64,000 bases of DNA, from assembly GCA_963725215.1 (NCBI GenBank), contig CAVRXQ010000005.1:62001-126000 (forward strand), given 5' to 3'. Shown piece after piece: positions 6,687 through 19,696 of the stretch; position 1 is the stretch's first letter; the number at the start of each line of letters is the position of its first letter. Source of the DNA: CAVRXQ01 sp963725215. Its GTDB lineage: Bacteria; Actinomycetota; Acidimicrobiia; Acidimicrobiales; Bog-793. Both the position numbers and the translations under genes were made by a program. The notes beneath the pieces are model-generated. The model did not search any database. It saw only the letters and a program-made list of their open reading frames with translations, and had not been told where the DNA came from.

Positions 6687-8016
6687 GGACGCCCTCTCGA
6701 CAACTTCGCGCCGCGTCGTGATCAGAGGGGGGACGGTCGTCGACGAGACGGGCGAGCGGCGCGGCGACGTCGCAATCGAACACGGCCGCATCGTCGACGT
6801 CGCGGGGTCGATTACGCCGCCAAAGGGGGCGACGGTCCTCGACGCGTCGGGGTGTTTCGTCTCGCCCGGGCTCGTCGATCTGCACACCCACCTACGCGAA
6901 CCTGGCGACGAAGCGGCGGAGACCGTGGCGAGCGGGGCGCGCGCGGCGGCGCGCGGCGGCTACACGGCGGTCGTCGCGATGGCGAACACCGACCCGCCGA
7001 TCGATTCCGCCCCCGTCGCGCGCGACGTTTTGTCGCTTGGCGCCGGTGCGCCCTGCGAGGTGGCGGTGGCTGGGGCGATCACCGTGGGCCGAGGTGGCGG
7101 CCAGATCGCCCCGCTCGCCGAGATGGCCGCGCTCGGCGTGCGGATCTTCTCCGACGACGGGCGCGGAGTTCAAGACGCCGGTGTGCTCCGGCGCGCCCTC
7201 GAATACGCCTCTGACCTCGGCGTCGTCGTCGCCGAGCACTGCGAGGACGAGTCGTTGTCCAAGGGCGGTCACATGAACGAGGGCGCGGTGTCGGCGCGCC
7301 TTGGGATCCCCGCCCAGCCGGCGAGCGCCGAAGAGGTGCTCGTGATCCGCGACTTGGAGCTCGCCGCGCTGACGGGAGCGACGATGCACTTCTGCCACCT
7401 TTCGACGCGGCGGTCGGTCGCGCTCGTCGCCGAGGCGCGCCGCAGAGGGCTCCCGGTGAGCTGCGAGGTCACGCCCCACCACCTCGCGCTCAGCGAATCC
7501 GCGGTCTCCTCGTTCGATCCCCGCTTCAAGGTGAACCCGCCGCTTCGTACCGACGACGACGTCGAGGCGCTGCGCGAGGCGTGCGCCGGCGGCGAGGTCG
7601 ACGCGATCGCCACCGATCACGCGCCGCACACCGACGCCAGGAAGGAAGCGACCTTCGACGAGGCGCCGTTCGGGATGATCGGTCTCGAGACGGCGTATGC
7701 GGTGGCGTATTCGGTGCTCGTGGCGGGGCGACCCGGAAAAGCGGTGCCGATCCGCGACGTGATCGGTCTTTTGTCATGGCGTCCGGCGCGCATCGCGGGG
7801 CTGCACCTTTCGTCAGGACATGGGGGACCGATCGCGCCTGGAGCGATCGCCCACCTCTGCGTCTTCGACCCTACCGAGCGATGGGTCGTCGATCCGAAGA
7901 GCTTCGCCAGCCGCTCGCACAACTCGCCCTTTTCCGGCACCGAGCTTTGCGGTCGGGTGCGGCACACGATTTTTCGCGGCGAGCCGGTGGTCGTGGACGG
8001 GTTGGCGGCGAAGTGA
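6679..8016 (+). CDS. pyrC: Dihydroorotase (class I, PyrC/AllB type)
   Basis: This zinc enzyme cyclises carbamoyl aspartate to dihydroorotate. The 445-residue amidohydrolase has the metal-binding DLHTHLREPG motif near residue 68, later histidines in AEHCED and HFCHLSTRRS, the ATDHAPH motif with the catalytic aspartate, and the FEAPFG-like DEAPFGMIGLETA. The start is GTG 6679, inside the end of pyrB and in the only frame that fits. It overlaps carA by four bases (GTGA). The adjacency to pyrB and carAB leaves little doubt against allantoinase or hydantoinase. Confidence 0.95.
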   Translation: MPEDALSTTSRRVVIRGGTVVDETGERRGDVAIEHGRIVDVAGSITPPKGATVLDASGCFVSPGLVDLHTHLREPGDEAAETVASGARAAARGGYTAVVAMANTDPPIDSAPVARDVLSLGAGAPCEVAVAGAITVGRGGGQIAPLAEMAALGVRIFSDDGRGVQDAGVLRRALEYASDLGVVVAEHCEDESLSKGGHMNEGAVSARLGIPAQPASAEEVLVIRDLELAALTGATMHFCHLSTRRSVALVAEARRRGLPVSCEVTPHHLALSESAVSSFDPRFKVNPPLRTDDDVEALREACAGGEVDAIATDHAPHTDARKEATFDEAPFGMIGLETAYAVAYSVLVAGRPGKAVPIRDVIGLLSWRPARIAGLHLSSGHGGPIAPGAIAHLCVFDPTERWVVDPKSFASRSHNSPFSGTELCGRVRHTIFRGEPVVVDGLAAK

Positions 8017-9121
8017 GACCGCGGACCAGGCGCCTGCCGGCGCGACTCGTCTTGGTGGACGGCGCGGTCTTCGAAGGCGAGGCGATCGGCGCGCGGGCGA
8101 GAGAAGAGGGGACCGCGTTCTCCGGCGAGGTCGTGTTCAACACCGCGCTCTCGGGGTATCAGGAGATCCTCACGGACCCCTCGTACGCGGGTCAGGTGAT
8201 CACGTTCACCTATCCCCACATCGGCAACTACGGCGTTACCCGCGTTGACGACGAGTCGACGCGACCGCACTGTCGTGGAATCGTCGTGCGCGACCTTTCG
8301 CGCCGCTCGTCGAACTGGCGCTCAGAGCGCGACCTCGAGAGTTTTCTCGTTACCCACGGGGTCAGCGGGATTTCGGGCGTCGACACGCGGCGGCTGACCC
8401 GCTACATCCGCGACGCCGGCGCGATGCCGTGCGCCTTCGGCACCGCCGACAAAGACGTCCTTCTCGATGCGGCGCGTTCAGAGCCCGGCACCTTGGGACA
8501 GGACCTCGTCGCCCAGGTGACGACGGAGATTCCCTATTCCCTCGATGGCGGACCGTACCGCGTCGTCGCCTACGACTACGGGATCAAGCGGTCGATCCTC
8601 GACCAGCTCACAGCGTTCGCCGCGGTCGACGTGGTCCCGGCGACGACGCCCGCCTCGGAGGTGCTCGCACGGGCACCGGACGGAGTCTTTTTCTCGAACG
8701 GGCCCGGCGATCCCGCTGCGCTCTGGCACTTGTCGCGCGAGGTGCAAAAGCTCATCGGCGCCGTGCCGCTGTTCGGCGTGTGCCTCGGTCACCAGCTGCT
8801 CGCCAGCGCGCTCGGCGGGCGGACCTACAAGATGGCCTTCGGCCACCACGGCGCGAATCACCCGGTGCGGCGTGTCGTGACCGGCTCGGTCGAGATCGCG
8901 TGCGAGAACCACGGCTACGCGGTGGAAGAACAAAGCGTCGAGGGCGCCACCGTGACCCACGTCAACTTGAACGACCACGTGGTGGAAGGGATTTCGCTCC
9001 CCGGCGAGCGCACCTTCAGCGTCCAGTACCACCCCGAGGCCGGACCCGGACCGCACGATGCCCGTTATCTCTTCGTGCAATTCCGCGAGTTGATGGACAA
9101 GTCGCGAGGCGCGGCCGCCTG

Positions 9122-9122
<1 letters not shown>
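8013..9122 (+). CDS. carA: Carbamoyl-phosphate synthase small subunit
   Basis: CarA is the glutaminase subunit that passes ammonia to CarB. The N-terminal domain shows the family's VFNTALSGYQEILTDPSY. The class I amidotransferase domain follows, with the nucleophile in FGVCLGHQLLA and the His-Pro-Glu pair in QYHPEAGPGPHDA. The length, 369 residues, is usual. GTG 8013 overlaps the pyrC stop (GTGA); the frame stays open further upstream, but that stretch encodes pyrC in another frame. The stop shares one base with the carB start (TGATG). Confidence 0.97.
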
Positions 9123-12441
<3,319 letters not shown>

Positions 12442-12445
<4 letters not shown>

Positions 12446-13365
12446 ACGCGTCGGGACAGAACAGGCTCGTCACCCAGATCGGGTCCGTTGTGCTCCCGAA
12501 TCCGGTGCTCACAGCCAGCGGAACCTCCGGTCACGGCGCGGAGCTCGGCGCGTACTTCGAGCTGTCGCGACTCGGCGCCATCGTCGTGAAGTCGCTCGCC
12601 GCGTTCTCATGGCCCGGCAATCCGGCTCCACGCCTTCGACCAGTCGGCCAAGGGATGCTGAACAGCGTCGGGCTGCAGGGACCAGGCGTCCGCAGTTGGA
12701 TCGATCACGACCTCCCGGGCCTCGTGCGCGCGAAGGCGCGCGTCGTCGCGAGCATCTGGGGTCGCACGGTCGCCGAGTTCGCCGAGGCGGCACGCATGGT
12801 TGCCGAAGTGGCGAACGACCTCGTCGCCGTGGAAGTCAACGTGTCGTGCCCGAATCTCGACGACGGCGAGGCGATGTTCGCCGAGTCGCCGAACGCGACG
12901 GCCGCGGCGCTCGAAGCGGCCCGAGCGTGCCTCCGTCCGTGCTGGGCGAAGCTCTCGCCCGCCGTCGACGACATGGTCCCGATCGCCAAGGCGGCGATCG
13001 ACGCCGGAGCGGAGGCGCTCGTACTCGTCAACACGCTCCCTTCTGGCAAATGGGATCCGTCGCTTGTTTCCGAGCTCGGCGCGGGCTCGGGCGGCCTTTC
13101 TGGACCTGCGCTGCGGCCGATCGCGTTGCGGGCGATCGAAACCGTCGCCGCGAATTGCGACGGGGTTCCGATCATCGGCGTCGGCGGGATCCAAACCGGA
13201 GCCGACGCGTTCGAGTTCTTGAGCGCCGGCGCGACGGCGGTCGAGGTGGGGACCGCGATCCTCGCCGATCCCCGGGCGCCGCTTCGCGTCCTCGAAGAGC
13301 TCGAGGGCCTGACTCGGAGGCGAGGACCGAGCGGCGTCGGGGCGGAAGACCGGCGTCATGGCTGA
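12442..13365 (+). CDS. pyrD: Dihydroorotate dehydrogenase, class 1 (PyrDB-like)
   Basis: This FMN enzyme oxidises dihydroorotate to orotate. The 307-residue, soluble sequence has GTSGHGAELGAYFELSRLGAIVVKSLA near the N-terminus, the NVSCPN motif, and the FMN-phosphate loop IIGVGGIQTGADAFEFLSAGATAVEVGTA. It lacks the N-terminal membrane helix of class 2 enzymes and looks most like class 1B. Class 1B enzymes usually pair with the flavin/iron-sulfur subunit PyrK, which is not in this operon. The electron acceptor is therefore open. It overlaps carB and pyrF on either side. Confidence 0.93.
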
Positions 13366-14065
13366 GGCGTTCGCGCCGTCTTCGACGCGCGGTCGCCTTT
13401 GTCTCGCGCTCGACTCTTTCTCGCTAAACGACGCGCGTCGCCTCGCGTCGTCGCTGAAGCCGTGGTTCAAGACCGTCAAGGTCGGCCCCGAACTGTTCAG
13501 CTCGGTGGGACCACAGGCAGTGCGGGCTCTTCGCGAAGACGGCTTCGAAGTGTTCGTCGACTTGAAGTTGCACGACATCCCGGCGACCGTCCGTCGTGCC
13601 GCCGCCGCGATCGCCCGCCTCGGGGTCGCGTACACGACGGTCCACGCCGAGGGGGGTCTAGCGATGCTCGAAGCGGCGAAAGAGGGCCTGGCAGAAGGTT
13701 CGGTCGAGGCCGAACGTGATCCGCCGACCGTTGGCCTGGCGGTGACCGTCCTCACGAGCGAGCCGACATCCGAAGCGCTCCTCGAAGAGCGCGTCCGTTT
13801 GGCGGCGCAGGCTGGTCTCGGAGGCGTCGTCTGCGGCGTGCCCGATCTCGAAGTCGTGGCGAAGGTGGCACCGCATCTGCTGAAAGTTGTCCCCGGTATT
13901 CGCATCTCGAGGGTCGCGAACGACGACCAGCAGCGCACGGGCAGCCCCGAAGAGGCGATGGCGAAAGGAGCCGACCTGCTCGTCGTGGGGCGGCCGGTCA
14001 CCGAGGCCGCCGATCCGGTCCTCGCGTCGCGCCAGCTAGCGGCGGTGCTCGAGGCGGCGAGCTGA
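13358..14065 (+). CDS. pyrF: Orotidine 5'-phosphate decarboxylase
   Basis: PyrF removes CO2 from OMP to give UMP, the last step of the pathway. The 235-residue TIM barrel has the catalytic DLKLHDIPATV (Asp-Lys-Asp network, about residues 68-78). The phosphate-binding end motif is VVGRPVTEAADP. An early LCLALDS and a late PGIRI are also typical. ATG 13358 overlaps the end of pyrD by eight bases. All six steps from bicarbonate to UMP, with orotate phosphoribosyltransferase (pyrE) the only absentee, are thus in one run. Confidence 0.95.
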   Translation: MAEAFAPSSTRGRLCLALDSFSLNDARRLASSLKPWFKTVKVGPELFSSVGPQAVRALREDGFEVFVDLKLHDIPATVRRAAAAIARLGVAYTTVHAEGGLAMLEAAKEGLAEGSVEAERDPPTVGLAVTVLTSEPTSEALLEERVRLAAQAGLGGVVCGVPDLEVVAKVAPHLLKVVPGIRISRVANDDQQRTGSPEEAMAKGADLLVVGRPVTEAADPVLASRQLAAVLEAAS

Positions 14066-14111
14066 GCGGAAATGCTGGTCAGCGGGGGAACCTCGCGCTA
14101 GCGTGCTCGAC

Positions 14112-14432
14112 ATGCCCCAACCTCCCCAACTCACACCGGAACAGCGCGCGAACGCCCTCGCCAAGGCGGCGCAAGCGCGTAAAGCCCGGGCGGAGATCAA
14201 GGACCAGCTGAAGAACGGCCACGTCACCTTGAAGGGACTGCTGGGCCGGGCGGAGAGCGACGACATCGTCGGCAAGATGAAGGTGCTCGCCGTCTTGGAA
14301 GCCCTGCCAGGAACCGGCAAGGTGAAAGCCCGCCGGCTGATGGAGCAAGTCGGCATCAGCGAGACCAGGCGTCTACAGGGCCTCGGCGCGAAGCAGCGTG
14401 ACGCCCTATTAGAGGCTGTCGGTCGTCCCTGA
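14112..14432 (+). CDS. mihF: Actinobacterial-type integration host factor
   Basis: A small nucleoid protein that bends DNA and is found only in actinobacteria. The 106 residues match mIHF closely: an N-terminal basic helix (LTPEQRANALAKAAQARKARAEIKD) and the core ESDDIVGKMKVLAVLEALPGTGKVKARRLM with its helix-two-turn-helix. It ends in GLGAKQRDALLEAVG. ATG 14112 matches the usual start (PQLTxEQR); GTG 14103 would add three residues. Position directly before gmk is standard in actinobacteria and supports the taxonomic call. Confidence 0.95.
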   Translation: MPQPPQLTPEQRANALAKAAQARKARAEIKDQLKNGHVTLKGLLGRAESDDIVGKMKVLAVLEALPGTGKVKARRLMEQVGISETRRLQGLGAKQRDALLEAVGRP

Positions 14433-14986
14433 TCCTCACGGTTTCCGGCCCCGGAGGGGTCGGTAAAGGAACCGTCGTCCGCGAGCTCGTGGCTCGCGAT
14501 CCAAAACTGGCCTTGTCCCGTTCGTGGACGACGAGGCCGCGGCGTCCACGCGAGAGCGAAGACGCCTACACCTACGTCGATCGGGCGACGTTCGAAAAAC
14601 GCGTCGCCGACGGCGGCTTCTTGGAGTACGTCCAGATCCTCGGCGAGTACTACGGCACGCCGATGCCGGACCCCGACGACCCCCGCGACCTCGTCTTGGA
14701 GATCGACGTCGAAGGGGCGCAGCAGGTGAAGGGGGTCCGTGAAGAAGTCGTCTGCGTGCTGCTCGTCGCCCCATCGGAGGCCGAGCAGGTGGCACGCCTC
14801 CGCGCTCGGGGAGACTCCGAGGAGTCGATCCGCGCCCGCCTCGAGCTCGCCCGTCACGAGATCGAAATCGGCCGGAACTTTTGCGACGCCGAGGTCGTAA
14901 ACGACGACGTCAACAGGGCCGTCGAGGAGATCGCCGGTATAGTGGCGGGCGCGCGACGTCGCGGATCCGCGCCGTCGAAATCTTGA
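14429..14986 (+). CDS. gmk: Guanylate kinase, probable CTG start
   Basis: Gmk phosphorylates GMP to GDP. The P-loop SGPGGVGKGT lies directly after the probable start, followed by SRSWTTRPRRPRESE (GMP binding) and EIDVEGAQQV. No ATG, GTG or TTG precedes the P-loop in frame; the next ones lie after it, at 14489, and would remove it. CTG 14429 gives LILTVSGPGG, which is where family members start. It overlaps the mihF stop as CTGA, matching the GTGA/ATGA overlaps elsewhere in the operon. A weak AGAGG lies 13 bases before it. ATT 14408 is an alternative. The result is 185 residues, a normal length. Confidence 0.9.
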   Translation: MILTVSGPGGVGKGTVVRELVARDPKLALSRSWTTRPRRPRESEDAYTYVDRATFEKRVADGGFLEYVQILGEYYGTPMPDPDDPRDLVLEIDVEGAQQVKGVREEVVCVLLVAPSEAEQVARLRARGDSEESIRARLELARHEIEIGRNFCDAEVVNDDVNRAVEEIAGIVAGARRRGSAPSKS

Positions 14987-15058
14987 CGATCGAGCGCGCT
15001 TTTCGCTCGACCTCACCCGTCGTCCGCGCGGAACACGAGTGGGACTGAAGAAGGAGCC

Positions 15059-15391
15059 ATGGCCGAACCCCGCAACACGATGATCGATCCCGAGATCGAG
15101 GATCTCTTAGACAAGGTCGACTCGAAGTTCACTCTCGTGACCCTGTCTGCGAAGCGCGCCCGCCAGATCAACTCGTACTTCAACCAGCTCGGCGAGGGAC
15201 TCGGCGCGATCGTCCCGCCGCAGGTGACCTCCGTCGCAAGAAAGCCGTTGTCGATCTCCTTGGAGGAGATCGCCGCCGACAAGGTTCGCGCCGGCGAGCC
15301 CGTCGAAGAGCCCGAGACCCCGGAGTTGGCGGAGGTCGAAGACGGCTTCGAGGCCGGCTCCGAGGCCGACGACGAGCTCGAGAGCTCGTAG
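15059..15391 (+). CDS. rpoZ: DNA-directed RNA polymerase omega subunit
   Basis: Omega helps assemble and stabilise beta-prime in RNA polymerase. The 110-residue protein has the family core DLLDKVDSKFTLVTLSAKRARQINSYFNQL and the PLSISLEEIAADKV segment. A strongly acidic C-terminal tail follows. The start ATG 15059 has a good AAGGAG seven bases before it. It sits between gmk and coaBC, the usual actinobacterial order. Confidence 0.95.
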   Translation: MAEPRNTMIDPEIEDLLDKVDSKFTLVTLSAKRARQINSYFNQLGEGLGAIVPPQVTSVARKPLSISLEEIAADKVRAGEPVEEPETPELAEVEDGFEAGSEADDELESS

Positions 15392-15415
15392 CTCTTTCGT
15401 CCGGTCGGTCCGCTG

Positions 15416-16657
15416 ATGGGCGACGGCCGCGTGTCGCAATCCGATCACGCTGCGCTTCAAGGTCGCGTCGTCGTCTTGGGGGTGACGGGAGGGATCGCCG
15501 CCTACAAGGCGGTGGAGGTCTGCCGCCGCCTCGTCGAGGCCGGCGCGATCGTCCTTCCGGTTCTGACCGCCGCGGCGACGAAGTTCGTCGGGACGATGAC
15601 CTTTTCCGCCCTCGCCTCCGAACCGGCGCGCACCGACTTGTTCGACACCGACGACCCGCTCGCTCATACGCGCCTTGCGAGCCGCGCCGATCTAGTTCTC
15701 GTCGCCCCGGCGACGGCGAACTTCCTCGGTGAGGTCGCGATGGGGCTCGCTCCCGATCTCCTCAGCGCGACGGTGCTCGCGACGAAGGCGCCGCTTCTCG
15801 TCGCGCCGGCGATGCACAAAGAGATGTGGGAGTCGGACGCCGTGCGTCACAACGTGGAGACGCTTGTCGCCCGCGGCGTGAGCGTCGTCGGGCCGGACAG
15901 CGGTCCTCTTGCCGGTGGCGACGAGGGACCCGGTCGCCTTGTCGAGCCGGAGGAGATCGTCGCCGAAGCGGTCCGCCTTCTCGGAGAAGGCCAAGACCTG
16001 CTTGGCGTGACGGTGCTCGTCACCGCCGGGGGGACCAGAGAGCCGATCGACCCGGTGCGGGTGATCACGAACCGCTCGTCGGGCCGACAGGGCTATGCGA
16101 TCGCGAGCGCGGCGAAAAAGAGAGGCGCGACGGTGACGCTCGTCTCCGCAGCAACACTTCCTCCTCCTTCAGGCGTCGAGTTGGTCCCCGTCGAAACTGC
16201 AGCGGAACTGGCCGAAGCGGTGCTCGAGCGCGCTAGCGCAGCCGACGTCGTCGTGATGGCCGCCGCCGTGGCGGACTTCCGACCGAAGGCTGCGTCGATC
16301 GAGAAGCTGAAAAAGCGCGACGGCCCACCGGAGATCGTCCTCGAGCCGACAGAAGACGTCCTCGCACTTCTCGCGACGAGCCGCCGACCCGGGCAGATCC
16401 TCGTCGGATTCGCCGCCGAGACGACGGACGCGCGGCGAGAGGGCGAGCGCAAGTTGCGGGAAAAAGACGTCGATCTGATGGTGTTGAACGACGTGACCCA
16501 GCCCGGCACCGGTTTCTCGCACGAGACGAACGCCGTCACGCTCCTCTACCGGGACGGATCGGTCACCGAGGTCGCGATGGCGCCGAAGCCTACGATCGCG
16601 GAGGCCGTCCTCGACGCGGTGGTAAAGCTGCGCCCGCGCCCATCGCACGAGGAATAA
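15416..16657 (+). CDS. coaBC: Bifunctional phosphopantothenoylcysteine decarboxylase / phosphopantothenate-cysteine ligase
   Basis: CoaBC performs two consecutive steps of coenzyme A synthesis. The N-terminal flavoprotein decarboxylase half has GVTGGIAAYKAVEVCRRL, the catalytic-loop PAMHKEMW (the actinobacterial form of PAMNxxMW) and GGDEGPGRLVEPEEI. The usual active-site Cys of the ACGD motif is Gly here; other actinobacterial enzymes also vary at this point. The C-terminal ligase half begins near residue 198 with VTVLVTAGGTREPIDPVRVITN and includes AAAVADFRP and the NDV motif. ATG 15416 is near the rpoZ stop; GTG 15431 is an alternative. Confidence 0.95.
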   Translation: MGDGRVSQSDHAALQGRVVVLGVTGGIAAYKAVEVCRRLVEAGAIVLPVLTAAATKFVGTMTFSALASEPARTDLFDTDDPLAHTRLASRADLVLVAPATANFLGEVAMGLAPDLLSATVLATKAPLLVAPAMHKEMWESDAVRHNVETLVARGVSVVGPDSGPLAGGDEGPGRLVEPEEIVAEAVRLLGEGQDLLGVTVLVTAGGTREPIDPVRVITNRSSGRQGYAIASAAKKRGATVTLVSAATLPPPSGVELVPVETAAELAEAVLERASAADVVVMAAAVADFRPKAASIEKLKKRDGPPEIVLEPTEDVLALLATSRRPGQILVGFAAETTDARREGERKLREKDVDLMVLNDVTQPGTGFSHETNAVTLLYRDGSVTEVAMAPKPTIAEAVLDAVVKLRPRPSHEE

Positions 16658-16680
16658 AGACGTACCTCGAAGGAGAGTAA

Positions 16681-17877
16681 GTGAGCAGGCACACCTTCAC
16701 GTCGGAGTCGGTGACCGAGGGTCACCCCGACAAGATGGCCGACCAGATCTCCGACGCGGTGTTGGACGCGATCTTGGAACAAGATGCCCAAGGGCGCGTG
16801 GCGTGCGAGACGCTGCTCACGACGGGCCTCGTCTGCGTCGCGGGGGAGATCTCGACCACCGGCTATGTCGAGATCCCGCGCATCGTGCGCGACACCGTGT
16901 GCGACGTCGGATACGACCGCGAGGAGTACGGCTTCGACGGAAACACCTGCGGGGTGATCGTCGCGATCGGAGATCAGTCCGAAGACATCGCGCAAGGCGT
17001 CTCGGGCTCGCAGGAGTCCCGCGAAGGCGACACCGACGAATTGTCCGCCCAGGGCGCTGGTGACCAGGGGATGATGTTCGGCTTTGCGTGCGACGAGACG
17101 CCGGACCTCATGCCGCTGCCGATCTGGTTCGCGCACCTGTTGGCGCGACGGCTCTCGGAGGTGCGCAAAGGCGGCGTGATCCCGTATTTGCGCCCCGACG
17201 GCAAGACCCAGGTGACGATCGATTATGAAGACGGCCGTCCCGTCGCGCTGCGGACGGTGCTGATCTCGACCCAGCACAAGCCGGGCATCGACCACGAGTC
17301 GCTGTTGCGCCCGGATCTCGAAGAACACATTTTGCGCCCGTTGCTCTCCCGGCTGCCGGCGAACTTCGACACCGAGGACTGGCGGCTGCTCGTCAACCCG
17401 ACCGGTGTCTTCGAGCTCGGCGGCCCGCGCGCCGACGCCGGTCTCACCGGGCGCAAGATCATCGTCGACACCTACGGCGGATCGGCCCGCCACGGCGGTG
17501 GCGCCTTCTCTGGCAAGGACCCCTCGAAGGTCGACCGCTCCGGTGCCTACGCGGCGCGGTGGGTGGCAAAGCACGTCGTCGCAGCGGGCGCGGCACGCCG
17601 TTGTGAGATCCAGGTCGCCTACGCGATCGGAAGGGCGCGCCCCGTTTCGATCTCCGTCGAGACCTTCGGCACCGAGGCCTGCGATCCCGAGCGCATCGGG
17701 AAGGTGATCGGTGAGCTGTTCGACCTCCGGCCGGCGGCGATCATCAACGAGTTGAAGCTGCGACGGCCGATCTACAAAGCGACGGCCGCGTACGGGCACT
17801 TCGGCCGCAACGACAAGGACTTCACCTGGGAGGCGACCCCGAAGCTCGACGAGCTCCGCTCGGCGCTCGAGTTGTAG
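16681..17877 (+). CDS. metK: S-adenosylmethionine synthetase
   Basis: MetK makes S-adenosylmethionine from methionine and ATP. The 398-residue sequence is complete: FTSESVTEGHPDKMADQISDAVLD at the start, GDQGMMFGFACDET in the middle, and the phosphate-binding GGGAFSGKDPSKVDRSGAYAARWVAK. It ends in KATAAYGHFGR. GTG 16681 is preceded by AAGGAGAG. It follows coaBC by 23 bases and precedes priA by seven, so it shares the operon. Confidence 0.98.
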   Translation: MSRHTFTSESVTEGHPDKMADQISDAVLDAILEQDAQGRVACETLLTTGLVCVAGEISTTGYVEIPRIVRDTVCDVGYDREEYGFDGNTCGVIVAIGDQSEDIAQGVSGSQESREGDTDELSAQGAGDQGMMFGFACDETPDLMPLPIWFAHLLARRLSEVRKGGVIPYLRPDGKTQVTIDYEDGRPVALRTVLISTQHKPGIDHESLLRPDLEEHILRPLLSRLPANFDTEDWRLLVNPTGVFELGGPRADAGLTGRKIIVDTYGGSARHGGGAFSGKDPSKVDRSGAYAARWVAKHVVAAGAARRCEIQVAYAIGRARPVSISVETFGTEACDPERIGKVIGELFDLRPAAIINELKLRRPIYKATAAYGHFGRNDKDFTWEATPKLDELRSALEL

Positions 17878-17884
17878 GCCGGCG

Positions 17885-19696
17885 TTGACGACGGGCGAGG
17901 ATCGCCCGCCCCGCCGGATCGTTGCGGTCCTCCCCGACGTGACGGGGATCGACAGAACCTTCGTCTACGCGGTTCCCGACGCGATCACCGGCGCGATCGC
18001 GATCGGCGTGATCGCGCGGATTCCGCTGCAGGGCCGAATCGTGCGCGGCTGGGTGGTCGAAGAAGGCGGCAACGTCGCATCCTCGCTGCGCGAGGTCGAC
18101 AAGTTCGTCTCGCTCGGTCCGAGCGCGAGGGTCGTCGAATTGTGCAGGCTCTCGGCGTGGCGGTACGCGGGACGGCTGCGGCCGTTCCTCCACGCCGCGT
18201 CGCCGCCGCGCCTCGTGCGGGCTCTCCCGCCACCGACGCGTAGCGACGCGAGCGCCGTCCTCGACGAGATCAACCCTGACGTCGCCGCGGCGACGAAAGA
18301 GGCGCTCGGGCCGGGAAGGGTCGTGCTGCGCATCCCGCCTTCGGCGCCGCGCCTCGACGTCGTTCGTGTGGCGATCGCGAACGTCGCGCCGCGCGACCTC
18401 TTGGTGCTCGTTCCGGAGCGTCACGATGTCGATCTGCTCACGCGCCTTCTTGCGCGCCTCGGGGTGAGCGTCGCCATCCATCCGGACCAATGGACGCAGT
18501 GCGCGGCGGGAGGCCGAGTGGTCGTCGGCACACGGAGCGGGGTGTTCGCGCCGATGCCGCATCTTGGCGGGATCGTCGTGCTCGATTCGCACGCCGAGGC
18601 GTACGCCGAACAGCGCGCGCCGACCTGGAACGCGACGACGATCGCGCGCTTGCGCGCCGAGCAGGAAGAAGTTCCCTGTCTGCTCGTCAGCGCCTGCCCG
18701 CCGGTCGCCCAGCTCGATGGTTCCCGCCTGGTCGCGTTCGGGCGCGACGCTGAGCGCGCCGGATGGGCACGCGTCGTCGTCTTCGACCGTCGTGGTGACG
18801 ATCCAAGGTCAGGGCTCTTCTCGTCGCGACTTGCTGAAGTGATCCGCGAAGCGCGAGGCGAAAGACCTTCGCGGCCCTTCGTCTGCGTTCTCAATCGCAA
18901 AGGCCGCGCGCGGCTGCTCAGGTGCGCGCGCTGCGACGAGATCGCACGTTGCGAGCGCTGTGGCGCTGCGGTTCACGAACGACGCGGCGACGCCGTCTCG
19001 ACGAGTGAGCTCGTGTGTGACGTGTGCGGGACAGCGCGTCCGGTCATCTGCCTGAACTGCTCCTCGACCAAACTCGCCCGCCGCCGTCTCGGCACCGAGC
19101 GCGTCGCTGAGGAGCTCGCGGCATTGATCGGCGAACCGGTGCTCGAAGTGACCGGGGAACGGTCCGGGCCGGACGTCGACGGATACGGCGTGCTCGTCGG
19201 CACCGAAGCGGTGTTGCATCGCGTCCGCGCTGCTTCGTCGGCGTGCTTCTTGGACTTCGACCAAGAACTGCTCGCCCCGCGCTACCGGGCGTTCGAAGAA
19301 GCGCTCGCGCTGATCGCGAGGGCGAGCCGGCTCGTCGGTGGCCGGGGGCCAGACGGCGGCGGCGAGGGAGGAAACGTGTTCGTGCAGACGCGACTTGCCC
19401 ACCACGAGGTGCTGCAAGCCGCGGTGCACGGCGACCCGGCGATCCTTTCTGCGAACGAGAAGGAACGGCGCGCCTCGCTCGGGCTGCCGCCGGCGAAAGC
19501 GCTCGCCCTGCTGGAAGGAGACGAGACGAAGTCGATCGCTGAGTTCCTCTCGTCGGAGCGGATCGAGATCGGCGAGCTCCCGGACGGGAGGGTGCTCGCC
19601 CGGGCGACGAGTGCCGCCGACCTCTCCGACGCGCTCGCGAAAGCCGGTCTCCCGAGAGAAGGCCTGCGTGTCGCGGTCGATCCGCTGCGCCTGTGA
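17885..19696 (+). CDS. priA: PriA-like primosomal protein N' without helicase motifs
   Basis: A 603-residue protein of the actinobacterial PriA type, presumed to act in replication restart. It has the N-terminal 3'-DNA-binding domain and the zinc region with paired cysteines (LRCARCDEIARCERCGA, about 339-355; LVCDVCG; ICLNC). The helicase core is degenerate: no GKT Walker A is present where family members have GVTGSGKT, and the DEEH box reads LDSHAEAY. Lack of ATPase motifs is known for actinobacterial PriA, so this is expected, not pseudogenisation. The TTG 17885 start is seven bases after metK; its stop overlaps the next gene. Confidence 0.88.
   Translation: MTTGEDRPPRRIVAVLPDVTGIDRTFVYAVPDAITGAIAIGVIARIPLQGRIVRGWVVEEGGNVASSLREVDKFVSLGPSARVVELCRLSAWRYAGRLRPFLHAASPPRLVRALPPPTRSDASAVLDEINPDVAAATKEALGPGRVVLRIPPSAPRLDVVRVAIANVAPRDLLVLVPERHDVDLLTRLLARLGVSVAIHPDQWTQCAAGGRVVVGTRSGVFAPMPHLGGIVVLDSHAEAYAEQRAPTWNATTIARLRAEQEEVPCLLVSACPPVAQLDGSRLVAFGRDAERAGWARVVVFDRRGDDPRSGLFSSRLAEVIREARGERPSRPFVCVLNRKGRARLLRCARCDEIARCERCGAAVHERRGDAVSTSELVCDVCGTARPVICLNCSSTKLARRRLGTERVAEELAALIGEPVLEVTGERSGPDVDGYGVLVGTEAVLHRVRAASSACFLDFDQELLAPRYRAFEEALALIARASRLVGGRGPDGGGEGGNVFVQTRLAHHEVLQAAVHGDPAILSANEKERRASLGLPPAKALALLEGDETKSIAEFLSSERIEIGELPDGRVLARATSAADLSDALAKAGLPREGLRVAVDPLRL

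Noticed and set aside
7581..9121. Long open frames upstream of carA (from 7581) and carB (from 8429)
   Set aside because: These are high-GC extensions in other frames across pyrC and carA. Family starts and the overlap pattern place the true starts at 8013 and 9122.
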